Positions 8,784 to 17,453 of a stretch of 64,000 nucleotides of DNA are shown here, piece by piece (position 1 is the stretch's first letter; the number at the start of each line of letters is the position of its first letter). A model generated the notes under the pieces. The model made no database searches and was not told the origin of the DNA. It saw nothing but the letters and a program-made list of their open reading frames with translations. The stretch is taken from assembly GCA_964596065.1 (NCBI GenBank), contig CAZQSM010000004.1:1-64000 (forward strand), read 5' to 3'. A program made the translations under genes and the position numbers. Origin of the DNA: SZUA-254 sp964596065. GTDB taxonomy: Bacteria > Bacteroidota > Ignavibacteria > UBA10030 > SZUA-254.

Positions 8784-9629
8784 TCAGCCCCCACCCGTTT
8801 TCCGGAAGACTCCGATGTAGCCCCACCCCGCGCGGCCAAGCCGCCGGATGGGCACCGCCATCATCATTCTCTCGAGGAACCTCTCCATCCTGACGATCGT
8901 TCCGCCGCTGACCCCCAGCCGCGACAGGGGCCTCAACTCGTAACCAAACGTCACTCCCTCGATCCTCTCGAAACCGTTTGACGCGATCAGCGATTCCAGC
9001 CTCCTGATGTCGTAGGCCCTGCTCGTCCAGCCTCCGTCCCGGGTGTGCGTCGCGAGGGATACGCACTCCCTGAACCGTCTCCAGCCATGTCGGATCAGGT
9101 ACTTGTATTTCAATCTGGCGCTGTAATGCCATGACGTCAGGGCGTTGAGATTTCTCACGTTGAGTACCAGGTGACCTCCCGGGCGCAGGAGCCTGCCCAT
9201 CTCGGAAATTGCACGTTCGTCCCGGTGCAGGTACCCGATGACGCCGATGCAAATGACCGCCGAGAACGAGGCGTCCCGGAACGGTATATTTTCGATATCG
9301 CCGCGGACCAGCGGGGGCGGACCTGACCATCCGTTCTCCCTGAGCGTATCGACGGCCGAGCCGAGCATCACCTCCGAGGCGTCCATCCCGACGAGTTGCA
9401 CACCGGCGCCGGCAAGTTCACGGAGATATTCCCCCGGACCGCATCCGGCATCAAATATCGCCCCGTTCTCCTTCCTGATGTACCTGCCCACCAGTCGGAG
9501 CACGTGTTCCTTCCTTCGCACCAGCATCTGGCCGAACGGATTATCAATGTCCCGGTAAAATTTTCCCTTCCAGCCGTCGCTGGTATTGAAAAAGTCGCGG
9601 ACCTGATTCTTCTGCGTTGAATTCTTCAT
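8784..9629 (-). CDS. SAM-dependent class I methyltransferase
   Basis: This 281-residue protein has the class I methyltransferase motifs. Motif I is IFDAGCGPGEYLREL (about residues 57-71), the acidic post-I segment is LVGMDASEVML, and motif II/III is FSAVICIGVIGYLHRDE followed by LLRPGGHLVLNVRN. This places it in the Methyltransf_11/UbiE-like superfamily acting on small molecules or lipids. No membrane segment or signal is present, so it is cytosolic. It is the last gene of the minus-strand unit starting at thiI, 55 nt after the Tat-exported protein gene. The C-terminal third (REC...THTRDGGWTSRAYDIRRLESL) is typical of substrate-recognition inserts and does not reveal the substrate. Confidence 0.85.
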   Translation of the reverse strand: MKNSTQKNQVRDFFNTSDGWKGKFYRDIDNPFGQMLVRRKEHVLRLVGRYIRKENGAIFDAGCGPGEYLRELAGAGVQLVGMDASEVMLGSAVDTLRENGWSGPPPLVRGDIENIPFRDASFSAVICIGVIGYLHRDERAISEMGRLLRPGGHLVLNVRNLNALTSWHYSARLKYKYLIRHGWRRFRECVSLATHTRDGGWTSRAYDIRRLESLIASNGFERIEGVTFGYELRPLSRLGVSGGTIVRMERFLERMMMAVPIRRLGRAGWGYIGVFRKTGGG

Positions 9630-9684
9630 CCCGCCATCTGTGCGATCAATGAACGATGATTGGGCTGCCCGGGAGGCCGGTCTG

Positions 9685-11931
9685 CTACCGCCTCATGTCG
9701 CGTAGGAAGGCCTCCCACCGAGTCGCCGAGCCCTCGATGATGACCCGCGGTCCGTTTTTAATGGCCGTCACCGGGCTGATCGTATCGAACCGGAAATTCG
9801 GGGCGAGCACCCTCGGCAGCTCCACCGACCTGAGCGGCGGCGCCTTCTCCGGGTTGACGGGCTCCCGGATAAAGGTCATCTTCCAGGTGCGGGCGTCCAC
9901 CGGTTCGAGCGACACGCTCACGAACCCCCAGCGGGTCGGCGTGCGCTCGAGCCTGAGCGGCTTCGCGTCGGCCAGGTCAGCGCCGGCGATCCCGTCGAAG
10001 AGCCTGAGCACGTCGTCATCCTCCATCACCATCGCGTGCCGCAGGTATCGGACCGATTCTGCCTGGGCCCTGAGATCGACGGGGACGAGCCCGCTTCCCG
10101 GGGCGCGTTCCCGCCAGCCGGGCGGGCGCCAGGTATAGACGGGAGCCGCGTGGTTCAGGAAGCCGACGAAGATGGTCCGGGCCTCCTCCGGGAGGTTGAA
10201 CCATACGAGCGCCTGGGCTGCCAGTGCCGCATCGACCGGATCGGACTCCCCGGCCTGGTCCGGTCCCGTGCCCGACGGTATCTGGTTCTGCAGCGAGGCA
10301 TCCACCCATCGTGGAAAATCCTTTATGATCCTGTCATCCTTGTCGAAAAGCAGCCCCGGGAACAGGCCGAACGAAAGGGTTCCAAGGCCCGCGTGGGGAC
10401 CTGACGGCGTATCACCCCCGGCGGAGGATCCTGCCGGTGCGGTCACCACCGGGAACCAGGAATAACCGGCCGGGTCCTGGCGCTGGGTGTCGCGGGCGGC
10501 CTGCCTCACCGCCAGACGCAGCTGCCCATAAAATTCCCTGATTTCCGATTTTTTCTGGAGATAGTGTCGATCTGAAATTTCCAGCAGCGGTTTCAGCGCG
10601 ATGAGCGTCCAGAGCGAATTGGTCAGCTCCTCATAGGTCCCGCGCCAACCGGTCCCGGGTGATCCCTCGGGAAGGAGCGACCGGCGCGTGTTCGCCGTCG
10701 GTTCGGACAGCGCCGCGGCCTTGTCCCGTTTAAGGCGCAGGGACTTCAGGGCGTTGAACGCGTCGGGATAGAGTTCATTGAAGAGGGTCCAGTCGCCGGT
10801 CAGTTCGGCCTGTCTGCAGAGCGAATAGACGGCTGCGCTCATCTCCTTCATGTTCGCCTCGCCGCCCGCCCCGACCAGAACACCCCTGTCATCCTCCAGG
10901 TCCCACACCGACTCCAGCCTGGATTTCGCCTCTTTCTCCCGCCCGAGGTAGAGTTCCGCCTCCGCGATGCAGTGTTGATCGACCAGGTCCGGGACGACGG
11001 TCGGGGCCGGCATCGATCCTCCGTCCGGGCGCCCCGGGTCGGCGGGGGTCATCTGGTCGATCACTCTCGATGCCGCGACGGCGAACTCCCCGTAGATTCC
11101 CGGGAGGTCCCAGCCGGCCGGTGCCCTCCGGGTGTTCCATTCATCCCAGCGGGCTCTCTCTCCCGCTGTCCGTGCCGGCATCTCCCGGATCCCCGAGATG
11201 ATATCGTCCGAATCCCCCTCTCCCCGGGGGACGCGGAGGTGGAAGACCTCCGGCACCGGTCCGGCGCCGGGCGTGACCTGGAGGGTGAGAGTCAGCGCCT
11301 CGTCGTCGTGCGAGACGGCGGGGTCGGCGTCGATGAAGAGCAGCGGACCGCCCGCCTTCTCTTCCCGTTCAACGATGCAGACCCTTCCCCGCGGCAGGTC
11401 ATCGTCGTCCTTCACCGAGGCGCGAAGCGCGCCTCCGGCCCGGACGACGAACCGGAGCGTCAGGACCTCTCCCGCCGGCGTCACCTCGATGGAAATATTG
11501 TCGACGAGGCCTTCATCCTCGTGCCAGGATGAGAACGAGCTCATCGTGACGGCGGCGTCACCGTACGATACGGAAGTCCGGAGCACCGGGATGTGCGGCG
11601 CCTCACACCGTTGGTCCCGTGCCGTGACCGGTCCGGCCCCGTCGACCCGCAGTTCCACCGATTCGACCCGATTGCCGGCGGCGCTCCGCACGAGCCCGCC
11701 CTGGCGGGCGATGAACGACACGGCCCCGTTTCCCGGCGGCGATACCGGAGAGTACCACTCCTCCGGCGCGTAACGGAAATCGACCGTCTCCGGCGCCCCT
11801 TCCGCGGCGCTCCGGCGCAGCGTGGTGGTTTTCTGGTAGAGAAATGCCGCCGTCTGGTCCACGCCGATCGTCAGTGCGCCGACCGTGAGGCCTATCTGTC
11901 TGAGGAACGTTCTCCTGTTCGCCTGCTTCAT
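9685..11931 (-). CDS. Tat-exported protein with glycosidase-like helical barrel character
   Basis: The ATG at 11931 follows a GGGGA-type ribosome-binding site and starts MKQANRRTFLRQIGLTVGAL, a twin-arginine signal (RRTFLRQ). The 748-residue product should therefore be folded in the cytoplasm before export. The N-terminal part is beta-rich. The central 300-620 region is helical, with repeated W/L-rich helices (EEWNTRRAPAGWDLPGIYGEF-like, YEELTNSLWTLIALKPLLEI, DAALAAQALVWFNLPEEA) resembling six-hairpin glycosidases or GH15-like alpha-barrels. The C-terminus is a beta domain (MTFIREPVNPEKAPPL). No catalytic glutamate pair can be identified by eye, so the glycosidase idea is inference from fold character only. 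It lies 44 nt downstream of the aspartate-rich secreted protein gene. Confidence 0.7.
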   Translation of the reverse strand: MKQANRRTFLRQIGLTVGALTIGVDQTAAFLYQKTTTLRRSAAEGAPETVDFRYAPEEWYSPVSPPGNGAVSFIARQGGLVRSAAGNRVESVELRVDGAGPVTARDQRCEAPHIPVLRTSVSYGDAAVTMSSFSSWHEDEGLVDNISIEVTPAGEVLTLRFVVRAGGALRASVKDDDDLPRGRVCIVEREEKAGGPLLFIDADPAVSHDDEALTLTLQVTPGAGPVPEVFHLRVPRGEGDSDDIISGIREMPARTAGERARWDEWNTRRAPAGWDLPGIYGEFAVAASRVIDQMTPADPGRPDGGSMPAPTVVPDLVDQHCIAEAELYLGREKEAKSRLESVWDLEDDRGVLVGAGGEANMKEMSAAVYSLCRQAELTGDWTLFNELYPDAFNALKSLRLKRDKAAALSEPTANTRRSLLPEGSPGTGWRGTYEELTNSLWTLIALKPLLEISDRHYLQKKSEIREFYGQLRLAVRQAARDTQRQDPAGYSWFPVVTAPAGSSAGGDTPSGPHAGLGTLSFGLFPGLLFDKDDRIIKDFPRWVDASLQNQIPSGTGPDQAGESDPVDAALAAQALVWFNLPEEARTIFVGFLNHAAPVYTWRPPGWRERAPGSGLVPVDLRAQAESVRYLRHAMVMEDDDVLRLFDGIAGADLADAKPLRLERTPTRWGFVSVSLEPVDARTWKMTFIREPVNPEKAPPLRSVELPRVLAPNFRFDTISPVTAIKNGPRVIIEGSATRWEAFLRDMRR

Positions 11932-11975
11932 TCGTGGTCCCCGGTGCTCGTTGATGGTTGGTGTGGTGGAAATGG

Positions 11976-14306
11976 TTATCGTATAACAGCGAAGGTCCCG
12001 ATCTGGGTTCCGAAATCCGATTCGACGGAAAACACGTAGACACCGGAGGCGATGACCCGTCCGCTTTCGCTCAGCATGTCCCACTCCTCCTGGCCGCGGG
12101 GCCTCCCCGGTTCCGTGCGGCCGCCGTCGTCGTGGCGGATGGTGGCGACGATGTCGCCGGTGAGGCTGAAGATACGGATCACCGCGACGGGCGGGAGGTG
12201 GATGAACCAGATCGTGCGTTTCCATTCGTTCCAGTCGATCGACCGTCCCTCCCACCCACCCGACTCGAAGGTGTAATTGCCGTCCACCCTGTAGGGGTTC
12301 GGCACCACGATCGTTTTTCCCGCCGATGACGACGGCGCGAACGGCAGCTGCACGAGCGTCGCGTTCCGGCCGATCGCCGATTCGAGGGGTTCGGTGTAGA
12401 GCGTGTCGGTCCTGAACGAACCGGGGTTGTCGGGGAGCGGGATGACGTTCACGGTCACACCCGGGATGCCGAACGACGTGACGGCGTACCAGTATTTTTT
12501 CCCGTGAAGGAGGTTCGAATCGGTGAATGAATACTCGAGCCCGGTCCCGAACTCGAACCCGAGGTCGTCGTCGACGTCGTACTGCCTGAGGAGGCTGAAC
12601 GACGCCGGATCGAATTCCGGCGACTCGCTCCGCCAGAGGCGGAACCCCTCGAAGATCCTGCCGCCGCTCACGCGGCCGGCCGGGGGGTCGGCCCGCCGCC
12701 AGTGCGTGTCGGGCAGCGACGAGAGAAAGGCGCTGGAGTCGTCCCAGGCGGAGAGGGGATCGGGATCGGCCGCTCCCGGGCGCCAGCTCCAGTCGAGCCG
12801 GACGAGGACCGGCCCCTCCCCGACGGCGAGCGGCGGGGAGGGGGGAACGACCGGCAGCCTGTAGCCCGACGCGTAGAGCGAGTAGGCGGCGCGCGCGTTC
12901 GCCATCAGCGAGTTCGGTCCGATCTCGATACCGTCGCCCGAAATCAGCGCCACGGCGACGGTAAGCGAGTCGCCGGGGGCCACCGTTTCAAACGGCCCGA
13001 ACGCCAGGAGGAATTGTGAGTCGGAACCCGGGGTCTGGGGTTCGTCGGGTTTGATCCTGCCGCTGGACATCAGCCGGTAGTGTTCGTCATCGGTCCCGGG
13101 GTTGTCTTCGAACCTGTTCCAGTTGAACGTGTACCGGAGCAGGTTGAGCGGCTTCGGGGTCCCGAGCACGACGACCCCGACCGGCGTGGCCCCGCGGTCA
13201 TAGACATTGTGGGCGTACCCCGTCCTGAGCTCCGGGATGTAGGCGGAATATTTTCTCGTCGCGATGTCGGGCAGGTTCACGTTTCCCAGGAGCGGATCGA
13301 CGAAAAAGCCGATGTAGAGGCTGTCGAGGGTCTTCGTCCCGGCGTTCACGATGACGTACTCCAGCGGGAGGATCGGTTGCCGGAACAGGTTCTGCCAGGC
13401 GTACGATTTCTGCACCACCCGGAGGCCGAGCGGGACATGGCCCGGTACGAGGGGGTCCGTGAAGACGTCCGAGTACACCATCGTCACGTCGCGTTCCGAG
13501 ACGGCCCCGAAATCCTCGTCCACCCCCGGTTCCCCCGCGTCGCCGAACCCGTTCAGTTCGGTGTACCGGTACACGTCGTTCTGCCGGGGATAGACGCCGG
13601 CCGCGTCGGGTCGGCAGACGTCGCGCATCGCGGGCGAGTAGTTGTCGTGGGCCGGGTCGGGGTTCCGGGCCGCGTCAAATCCGCCGCCGCACCCCACCTC
13701 GAGCGAATCGGGGACGCCGTCGGAACCGACGTCGTGCAGGTCGGGCCGCCAGTCGCCGTCGTTGTCGCGGCCGTCAGGCTGGTCTTCATCGATCCGGCCG
13801 TCGCCGTCGTCGTCGAATCCGGCCAGGTTCGGCTGGCCCTGCTGGAGCACTCCCGTAACGAAGAAGGTGTCCCTCGGGGTCTGGTACCCGTAGAGTTCGT
13901 GCTGGACCCCCGTTTCACCCCAGTTGTACGCCTTCGTGACTGCGTGGATCTTCGCCGGGGCCGACGGCGTCCCGGTGTCGACGATCGCCCCGATCCAGAT
14001 GCCCGCGCCGTAGAGGTGCTCGACGCGCGAACCGATCGGGTACTCCATCCCGATCCCGTCGGGAGGGAGAAAATTATCGAAGGCCCCCTGCCCGATGGTT
14101 CCGTTGGCCCCGATCCAGGCCTTCAGGTGGAACCCCTGGCTGATCTGCAGGTCCCCCACCGCCCCCGTCCCCGAGGGGAGCGGCGCGACGGCGTGGCGGC
14201 CGCCACCCCCGCCCGGCGACGACCGGGCGGGAGCGACCGATGCGACGATCCAGAGGATGAGCGCCGCCGAGACGGCACGAGGGTCACAACCTGCCGCCGT
14301 CATCAT
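11976..14306 (-). CDS. Secreted aspartate-rich repeat protein with C-terminal FlgD/sorting-like domain
   Basis: This 776-residue protein has a signal peptide (about residues 10-28). Its acidic repeat block near residues 165-200 (FDDDGDGRIDEDQ, GRDNDGDW, VGSDGVPDSLEVGC) matches the acidic block of the protein at 1-1975 point for point. The C-terminal 100 residues start VVPNPYRVDGNY and end with a beta-sandwich (IRIFSLTGDIVATI, GRVIASGVYVFSVES), the layout of FlgD-Ig or type IX sorting domains. The start overlaps the upstream DUF4412-like gene by 23 nt, so the two are probably translated from one message. DxDxDG loops of this kind bind calcium in known proteins; calcium binding here is inference. 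The enzymatic role, if any, is unknown. Confidence 0.8.
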   Translation of the reverse strand: MMTAAGCDPRAVSAALILWIVASVAPARSSPGGGGGRHAVAPLPSGTGAVGDLQISQGFHLKAWIGANGTIGQGAFDNFLPPDGIGMEYPIGSRVEHLYGAGIWIGAIVDTGTPSAPAKIHAVTKAYNWGETGVQHELYGYQTPRDTFFVTGVLQQGQPNLAGFDDDGDGRIDEDQPDGRDNDGDWRPDLHDVGSDGVPDSLEVGCGGGFDAARNPDPAHDNYSPAMRDVCRPDAAGVYPRQNDVYRYTELNGFGDAGEPGVDEDFGAVSERDVTMVYSDVFTDPLVPGHVPLGLRVVQKSYAWQNLFRQPILPLEYVIVNAGTKTLDSLYIGFFVDPLLGNVNLPDIATRKYSAYIPELRTGYAHNVYDRGATPVGVVVLGTPKPLNLLRYTFNWNRFEDNPGTDDEHYRLMSSGRIKPDEPQTPGSDSQFLLAFGPFETVAPGDSLTVAVALISGDGIEIGPNSLMANARAAYSLYASGYRLPVVPPSPPLAVGEGPVLVRLDWSWRPGAADPDPLSAWDDSSAFLSSLPDTHWRRADPPAGRVSGGRIFEGFRLWRSESPEFDPASFSLLRQYDVDDDLGFEFGTGLEYSFTDSNLLHGKKYWYAVTSFGIPGVTVNVIPLPDNPGSFRTDTLYTEPLESAIGRNATLVQLPFAPSSSAGKTIVVPNPYRVDGNYTFESGGWEGRSIDWNEWKRTIWFIHLPPVAVIRIFSLTGDIVATIRHDDGGRTEPGRPRGQEEWDMLSESGRVIASGVYVFSVESDFGTQIGTFAVIR

Positions 14307-15072
14307 CCTCGTCGGCGGTGGAATCGTCGTCCCCCTCCCCCTCGTCCCCCATCGATTTCATCATCTCCTCGAACATCTTCTCGAAGTTCAGGTCCACCAC
14401 CTGTTTCTCGTATCCCGCGGGCGCTTCGAAGGTCGAGACGGGCACCGTTGTTTTCTCGACGGCGGTCACCTCCTCCGTCTCCGTCACCTCCCCGTCGGTG
14501 GAGCGGACCACGACGAGCGGAAAGAGTTTTTTATCGGCAAGTTCACGTTCCCACCGGGTCCCGTCGGTCGCCGACTCCATGCTCATCCCGTCGAACCACT
14601 TCACGATCCCCTCATACATGTTCCCGAGCCCGGCAGTGGCCCAGATCGACGCCGTTTCACCGCCTCCTTCATCGGCGGTCCACTCCTCGCATCGATACCC
14701 GATGATCGTGCGGCTTTTCCCGGTTTTGGCGAGAGTGTACGACTTCGATCCGGCGCCCCGCGTCCCGGAATCGGGCGAGCGGCCCCCGTCGGCGAGCGGG
14801 ATCTCCATGTATTTCTTTTCCTGATCGACGACGATCCACATGACGTTCTTGTCGCCGCGCAGGATGAATTTCCCGCCGCTCCCCTCCGACATGTCGGACG
14901 AGTCGATGACCGCGGCGAAGAGCTGGCCCTTGAAATAGACCGACGACGAGACGACGGACGAATCAGCGTCGCCGAAGGTGACGGCGCGCATCCGGACGAC
15001 GCCTTCGAACTGGGCCTGCGCCGCTCCCGCCTGGATGACGATAGCGGCGGCGATCGAGAGTAACGTTTTCAT
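14284..15072 (-). CDS. DUF4412-like periplasmic protein
   Basis: This 262-residue protein has a classical cleavable signal peptide (LLSIAAAIVIQAGAAQAQ). The ATG at 15072 follows AGGGAGC. The mature part begins FEGVVRMRAVTF and continues with VYFKGQLFAAVID, VMWIVVDQEKKYMEIP and IIGYRCEEWT. These are hallmarks of the DUF4412 fold, in which a strand-rich domain ends in a YxCEEW-like motif. The C-terminus is strongly acidic (GDEGEGDDDSTADEDDD). There is no known enzymatic activity for the family. It sits between the CDGSH gene (30 nt upstream) and the overlapping aspartate-rich protein gene, suggesting an envelope role. The family name is from sequence character, not a search. Confidence 0.78.
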   Translation of the reverse strand: MKTLLSIAAAIVIQAGAAQAQFEGVVRMRAVTFGDADSSVVSSSVYFKGQLFAAVIDSSDMSEGSGGKFILRGDKNVMWIVVDQEKKYMEIPLADGGRSPDSGTRGAGSKSYTLAKTGKSRTIIGYRCEEWTADEGGGETASIWATAGLGNMYEGIVKWFDGMSMESATDGTRWERELADKKLFPLVVVRSTDGEVTETEEVTAVEKTTVPVSTFEAPAGYEKQVVDLNFEKMFEEMMKSMGDEGEGDDDSTADEDDDGGRL

Positions 15073-15102
15073 GATTGCTCCCTGGTGATTGTCTGGTGGG
15101 GT

Positions 15103-15333
15103 TTATTTTGCCGCCGGCGGCGGCAGCGACTTCGCCCTGACCTCGGAACTGAACGCGCCGTTTTTATGCGACGAATCGCAGAACGGCTTGTCCCTGCTCA
15201 GGCCGCAGCGGCAGAGGCTGATGGCGGTCCGGCCCGCCAGGTCGAAACGGCCACCCTCGCCGTCGTAGAGTTCGAAATCCCCTTCGATCCGGAGGCTTCC
15301 GTTGGGGCGGACCGTGATCTTGACTGGTGGCAT
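15103..15333 (-). CDS. CDGSH-type iron-sulfur protein
   Basis: This 76-residue protein carries a CDGSH-class motif CRCGLSRDKPFCDSSH at about residues 44-59 (C-x-C-x2-S-x3-P-x-C-D-x-S-H), the three-cysteine one-histidine ligand set for a 2Fe-2S cluster. Here the usual glycine of CDGSH is serine (CDSSH). The ATG at 15333 follows AAGGAT at a good distance. The N-terminal strands (VKITVRPNGSLRIEGDFELYD) are typical of the small single-domain bacterial members. Such proteins are cytosolic redox or cluster-transfer proteins of uncertain role. It lies between the VCBS-repeat secreted protein (14 nt upstream) and the DUF4412-like gene; why it is in an envelope cluster is unclear. Confidence 0.9.
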   Translation of the reverse strand: MPPVKITVRPNGSLRIEGDFELYDGEGGRFDLAGRTAISLCRCGLSRDKPFCDSSHKNGAFSSEVRAKSLPPPAAK

Positions 15334-15347
15334 CGGTGATCCTTTCG

Positions 15348-17453
15348 TTATTTGATCAGAAGCGTCTTGATGAAATCCCGCCGCCCGTCGACCGTAACGC
15401 GGCAGTAGTAGACGCCGCTCGGCAGACCGGTCGGACTCCAGGGGATGCGGTGGAATCCGGGGCCGCGCTGTTCCCCGCCGATGCGGCCGACGCGGCTGCC
15501 GTGCACGTCGAAGAACTCGACCCCGACCCATCCCGGGGATGAGAGTTCCACGCCGATGACCGTCGTCGCGTTGAACGGATTGGGGAAATTCCGCGTGAGG
15601 CGGAACTCCCCAGGGTGGCGGCGCGCTTCCTCCACTCCGGTTCCGCCGTCGTTCCTGTAATAGACCAGGCCGCCCTTCGATGTGCCGACGAGCAGGTCGT
15701 CGTCACCGTCGCCGTCGAGGTCGGTGAACGCGATCGCCGGTTCGTACGGCATTCCGGGCCCGAACCGGTCGTTGTCCAGGGCATAGGGCGTGTCGCCCCC
15801 GCTCCCGGTATTGCTGTAGGCCACGATGAGGCTCCGGCCTCCGGGGGCCGTGTCGCCGGCCGCCGGGGCGACATACAGGTCCGCCCGGCCCGTCGCGGCG
15901 TTCCACCGGAACGCCGGCCTCGCGTTGCTCCCGAAGTCCCTCCCCAGGAAGGTTTCGCTGACGAGATCCGGCACGAACGTCGAGGCGTCGCCCGAATTCC
16001 TGTAGAAGCTCAGCGTGCCGTTTCCCTTCCCGACGACCAGGTCGGGATCGCCGTCCCCGTCCACGTCGGCCGCGGCGGGGACGGCGTACTGGCCCGTGAC
16101 GATCGTGTCGACCGGCTGGAAACCGCCCGGGCCCGCGTTCCGGTAGACGATCACCCTCCCGTCGAACCTCCCGAGGAGCAGGTCCGGGTCTCCGTCGTCG
16201 TCGAGGTCGGCGAAGGCGGGGGCGTACGAGTAATTCCCCGTGATGCCCGCGAAGGCGGTGTCGACGAGGTGGAACAGCGGCGAGAGCGGGCTCCCCTCGT
16301 TCCTGAAATGCCAGAGCTGTCCGTCGTTGTTGCCGATGACGAGGTCGAGGTCGAGGTCCCCGTCGAGATCGGCCAGCGCGGGCGCGGCATTCTGCCCGAC
16401 GTCGAGCGTGGCGGCGAAGTCCCGGGTGACGAGCGTGTAGGCGGGCGCGCCGGGGGTTCCGTTGTTCTCATAATGCCAGAAGGAGTTCCGGGTCCTGGAG
16501 TTCAACACGCCGACGAACAGGTCCGGGTCTCCATCGGCGTCGATGTCGGCGAAGGAGGCCTGATTGAATCCGACGGTCGACAGCGAGCCGTCCGGCGGGA
16601 ACACGTTGGACGCGCACTCCAGCGCGGGGTCCTGGGCGGTCCCGGCATTCCGGAGGTGGAAGAGGCTGTGTGAAAAGAGGTCGCCGTACACAAGGTCGGT
16701 GGTGCCGTTGCCGTCCAGGTCGCTCAGCGCGACCGCGCCGAGCCCGTGCGCCGGGTTCTTGTCCGCGGCCGGCAGCCCCGCGCCACCCTGCGTGCAGGTG
16801 TCGCCCGTGATGGTGATGTCGCTGAGCCGCGTCGAGACCAGGGCGTACGCCGGGACGCCCGCGATGCCGGTGTTACGGTAATAGTTGAACGACCCGTCGG
16901 CGGAGTTGCCCGAGAGAAAATCGGGAAGCCCGTCGCCGGTCATGTCGGCGATACCGGGCAGACCACCGAAACCGGCGAACAGCGGAGCGCCGGACGTGTC
17001 GCGAAGATCGTTCAACCGCACCGACCAGGAGGGATCGGCCGGAGTCGCGTCGTTCCTCCAGACGCGGACACCGCTCGACCCGTCGTCGGTGAGGAGGTCG
17101 ACGATGCCGTCGGCGTCGAAATCGACGAATCGGAACCAGTAACTGAATGCCGCCCCGCGGAAACCCCCCTCCGGCTCGAGTGAGAACACGGGGGCGCCGG
17201 CGTCGCCGACGTTCCGGAAATAATACCGTTCGGCGTAAAAATCGGAATCGAGGATGAAGAGGTCGAGGTCGCCGTCGCCGTCGAGGTCCGCGAACTGCTG
17301 CATCGGGGCGTTCAATCCGCCGGAGAGGGGTTCACGGTAGGGGACCTGGTCGCGGAAAAAGGCGATTCCCGCGAGGTCCCGGACGAAATTCTGCCCCGCG
17401 GCCGGGCCGGCGAACGGGAACAGGGCGAGCCCCGCGACCAGGGCGTTACGCAT
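15348..17453 (-). CDS. Secreted FG-GAP/VCBS-repeat protein with type IX sorting domain
   Basis: This 701-residue protein has a short signal peptide (MRNALVAGLALFPFAGPAAG) and about eight VCBS/FG-GAP repeats. Each repeat has a calcium-type loop such as DLDGDGDLDLF, DFDADGIVDLL, DIDADGDPDLFVG, DLDDDGDPDLLLG and DVDGDGDPDLVVG, followed by YRNxG. These repeats form integrin-like beta-propellers. The C-terminus (LTRNFPNPFNATTVIGVEL through SGVYYCRVTV to TLLIK) is a typical PNPFN-type sorting domain. The product is therefore expected to leave the cell by a type IX-like system and become surface-attached or released. It overlaps the end of thiI by 8 nt. The function is probably adhesive or structural (inference). 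Confidence 0.88.
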   Translation of the reverse strand: MRNALVAGLALFPFAGPAAGQNFVRDLAGIAFFRDQVPYREPLSGGLNAPMQQFADLDGDGDLDLFILDSDFYAERYYFRNVGDAGAPVFSLEPEGGFRGAAFSYWFRFVDFDADGIVDLLTDDGSSGVRVWRNDATPADPSWSVRLNDLRDTSGAPLFAGFGGLPGIADMTGDGLPDFLSGNSADGSFNYYRNTGIAGVPAYALVSTRLSDITITGDTCTQGGAGLPAADKNPAHGLGAVALSDLDGNGTTDLVYGDLFSHSLFHLRNAGTAQDPALECASNVFPPDGSLSTVGFNQASFADIDADGDPDLFVGVLNSRTRNSFWHYENNGTPGAPAYTLVTRDFAATLDVGQNAAPALADLDGDLDLDLVIGNNDGQLWHFRNEGSPLSPLFHLVDTAFAGITGNYSYAPAFADLDDDGDPDLLLGRFDGRVIVYRNAGPGGFQPVDTIVTGQYAVPAAADVDGDGDPDLVVGKGNGTLSFYRNSGDASTFVPDLVSETFLGRDFGSNARPAFRWNAATGRADLYVAPAAGDTAPGGRSLIVAYSNTGSGGDTPYALDNDRFGPGMPYEPAIAFTDLDGDGDDDLLVGTSKGGLVYYRNDGGTGVEEARRHPGEFRLTRNFPNPFNATTVIGVELSSPGWVGVEFFDVHGSRVGRIGGEQRGPGFHRIPWSPTGLPSGVYYCRVTVDGRRDFIKTLLIK

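Noticed and set aside
13080..14705. A 541-codon plus-strand frame opposite the aspartate-rich protein
   Set aside because: Composition (R/V/P-rich) and complete overlap with two well-supported minus-strand genes show it is an antisense shadow.
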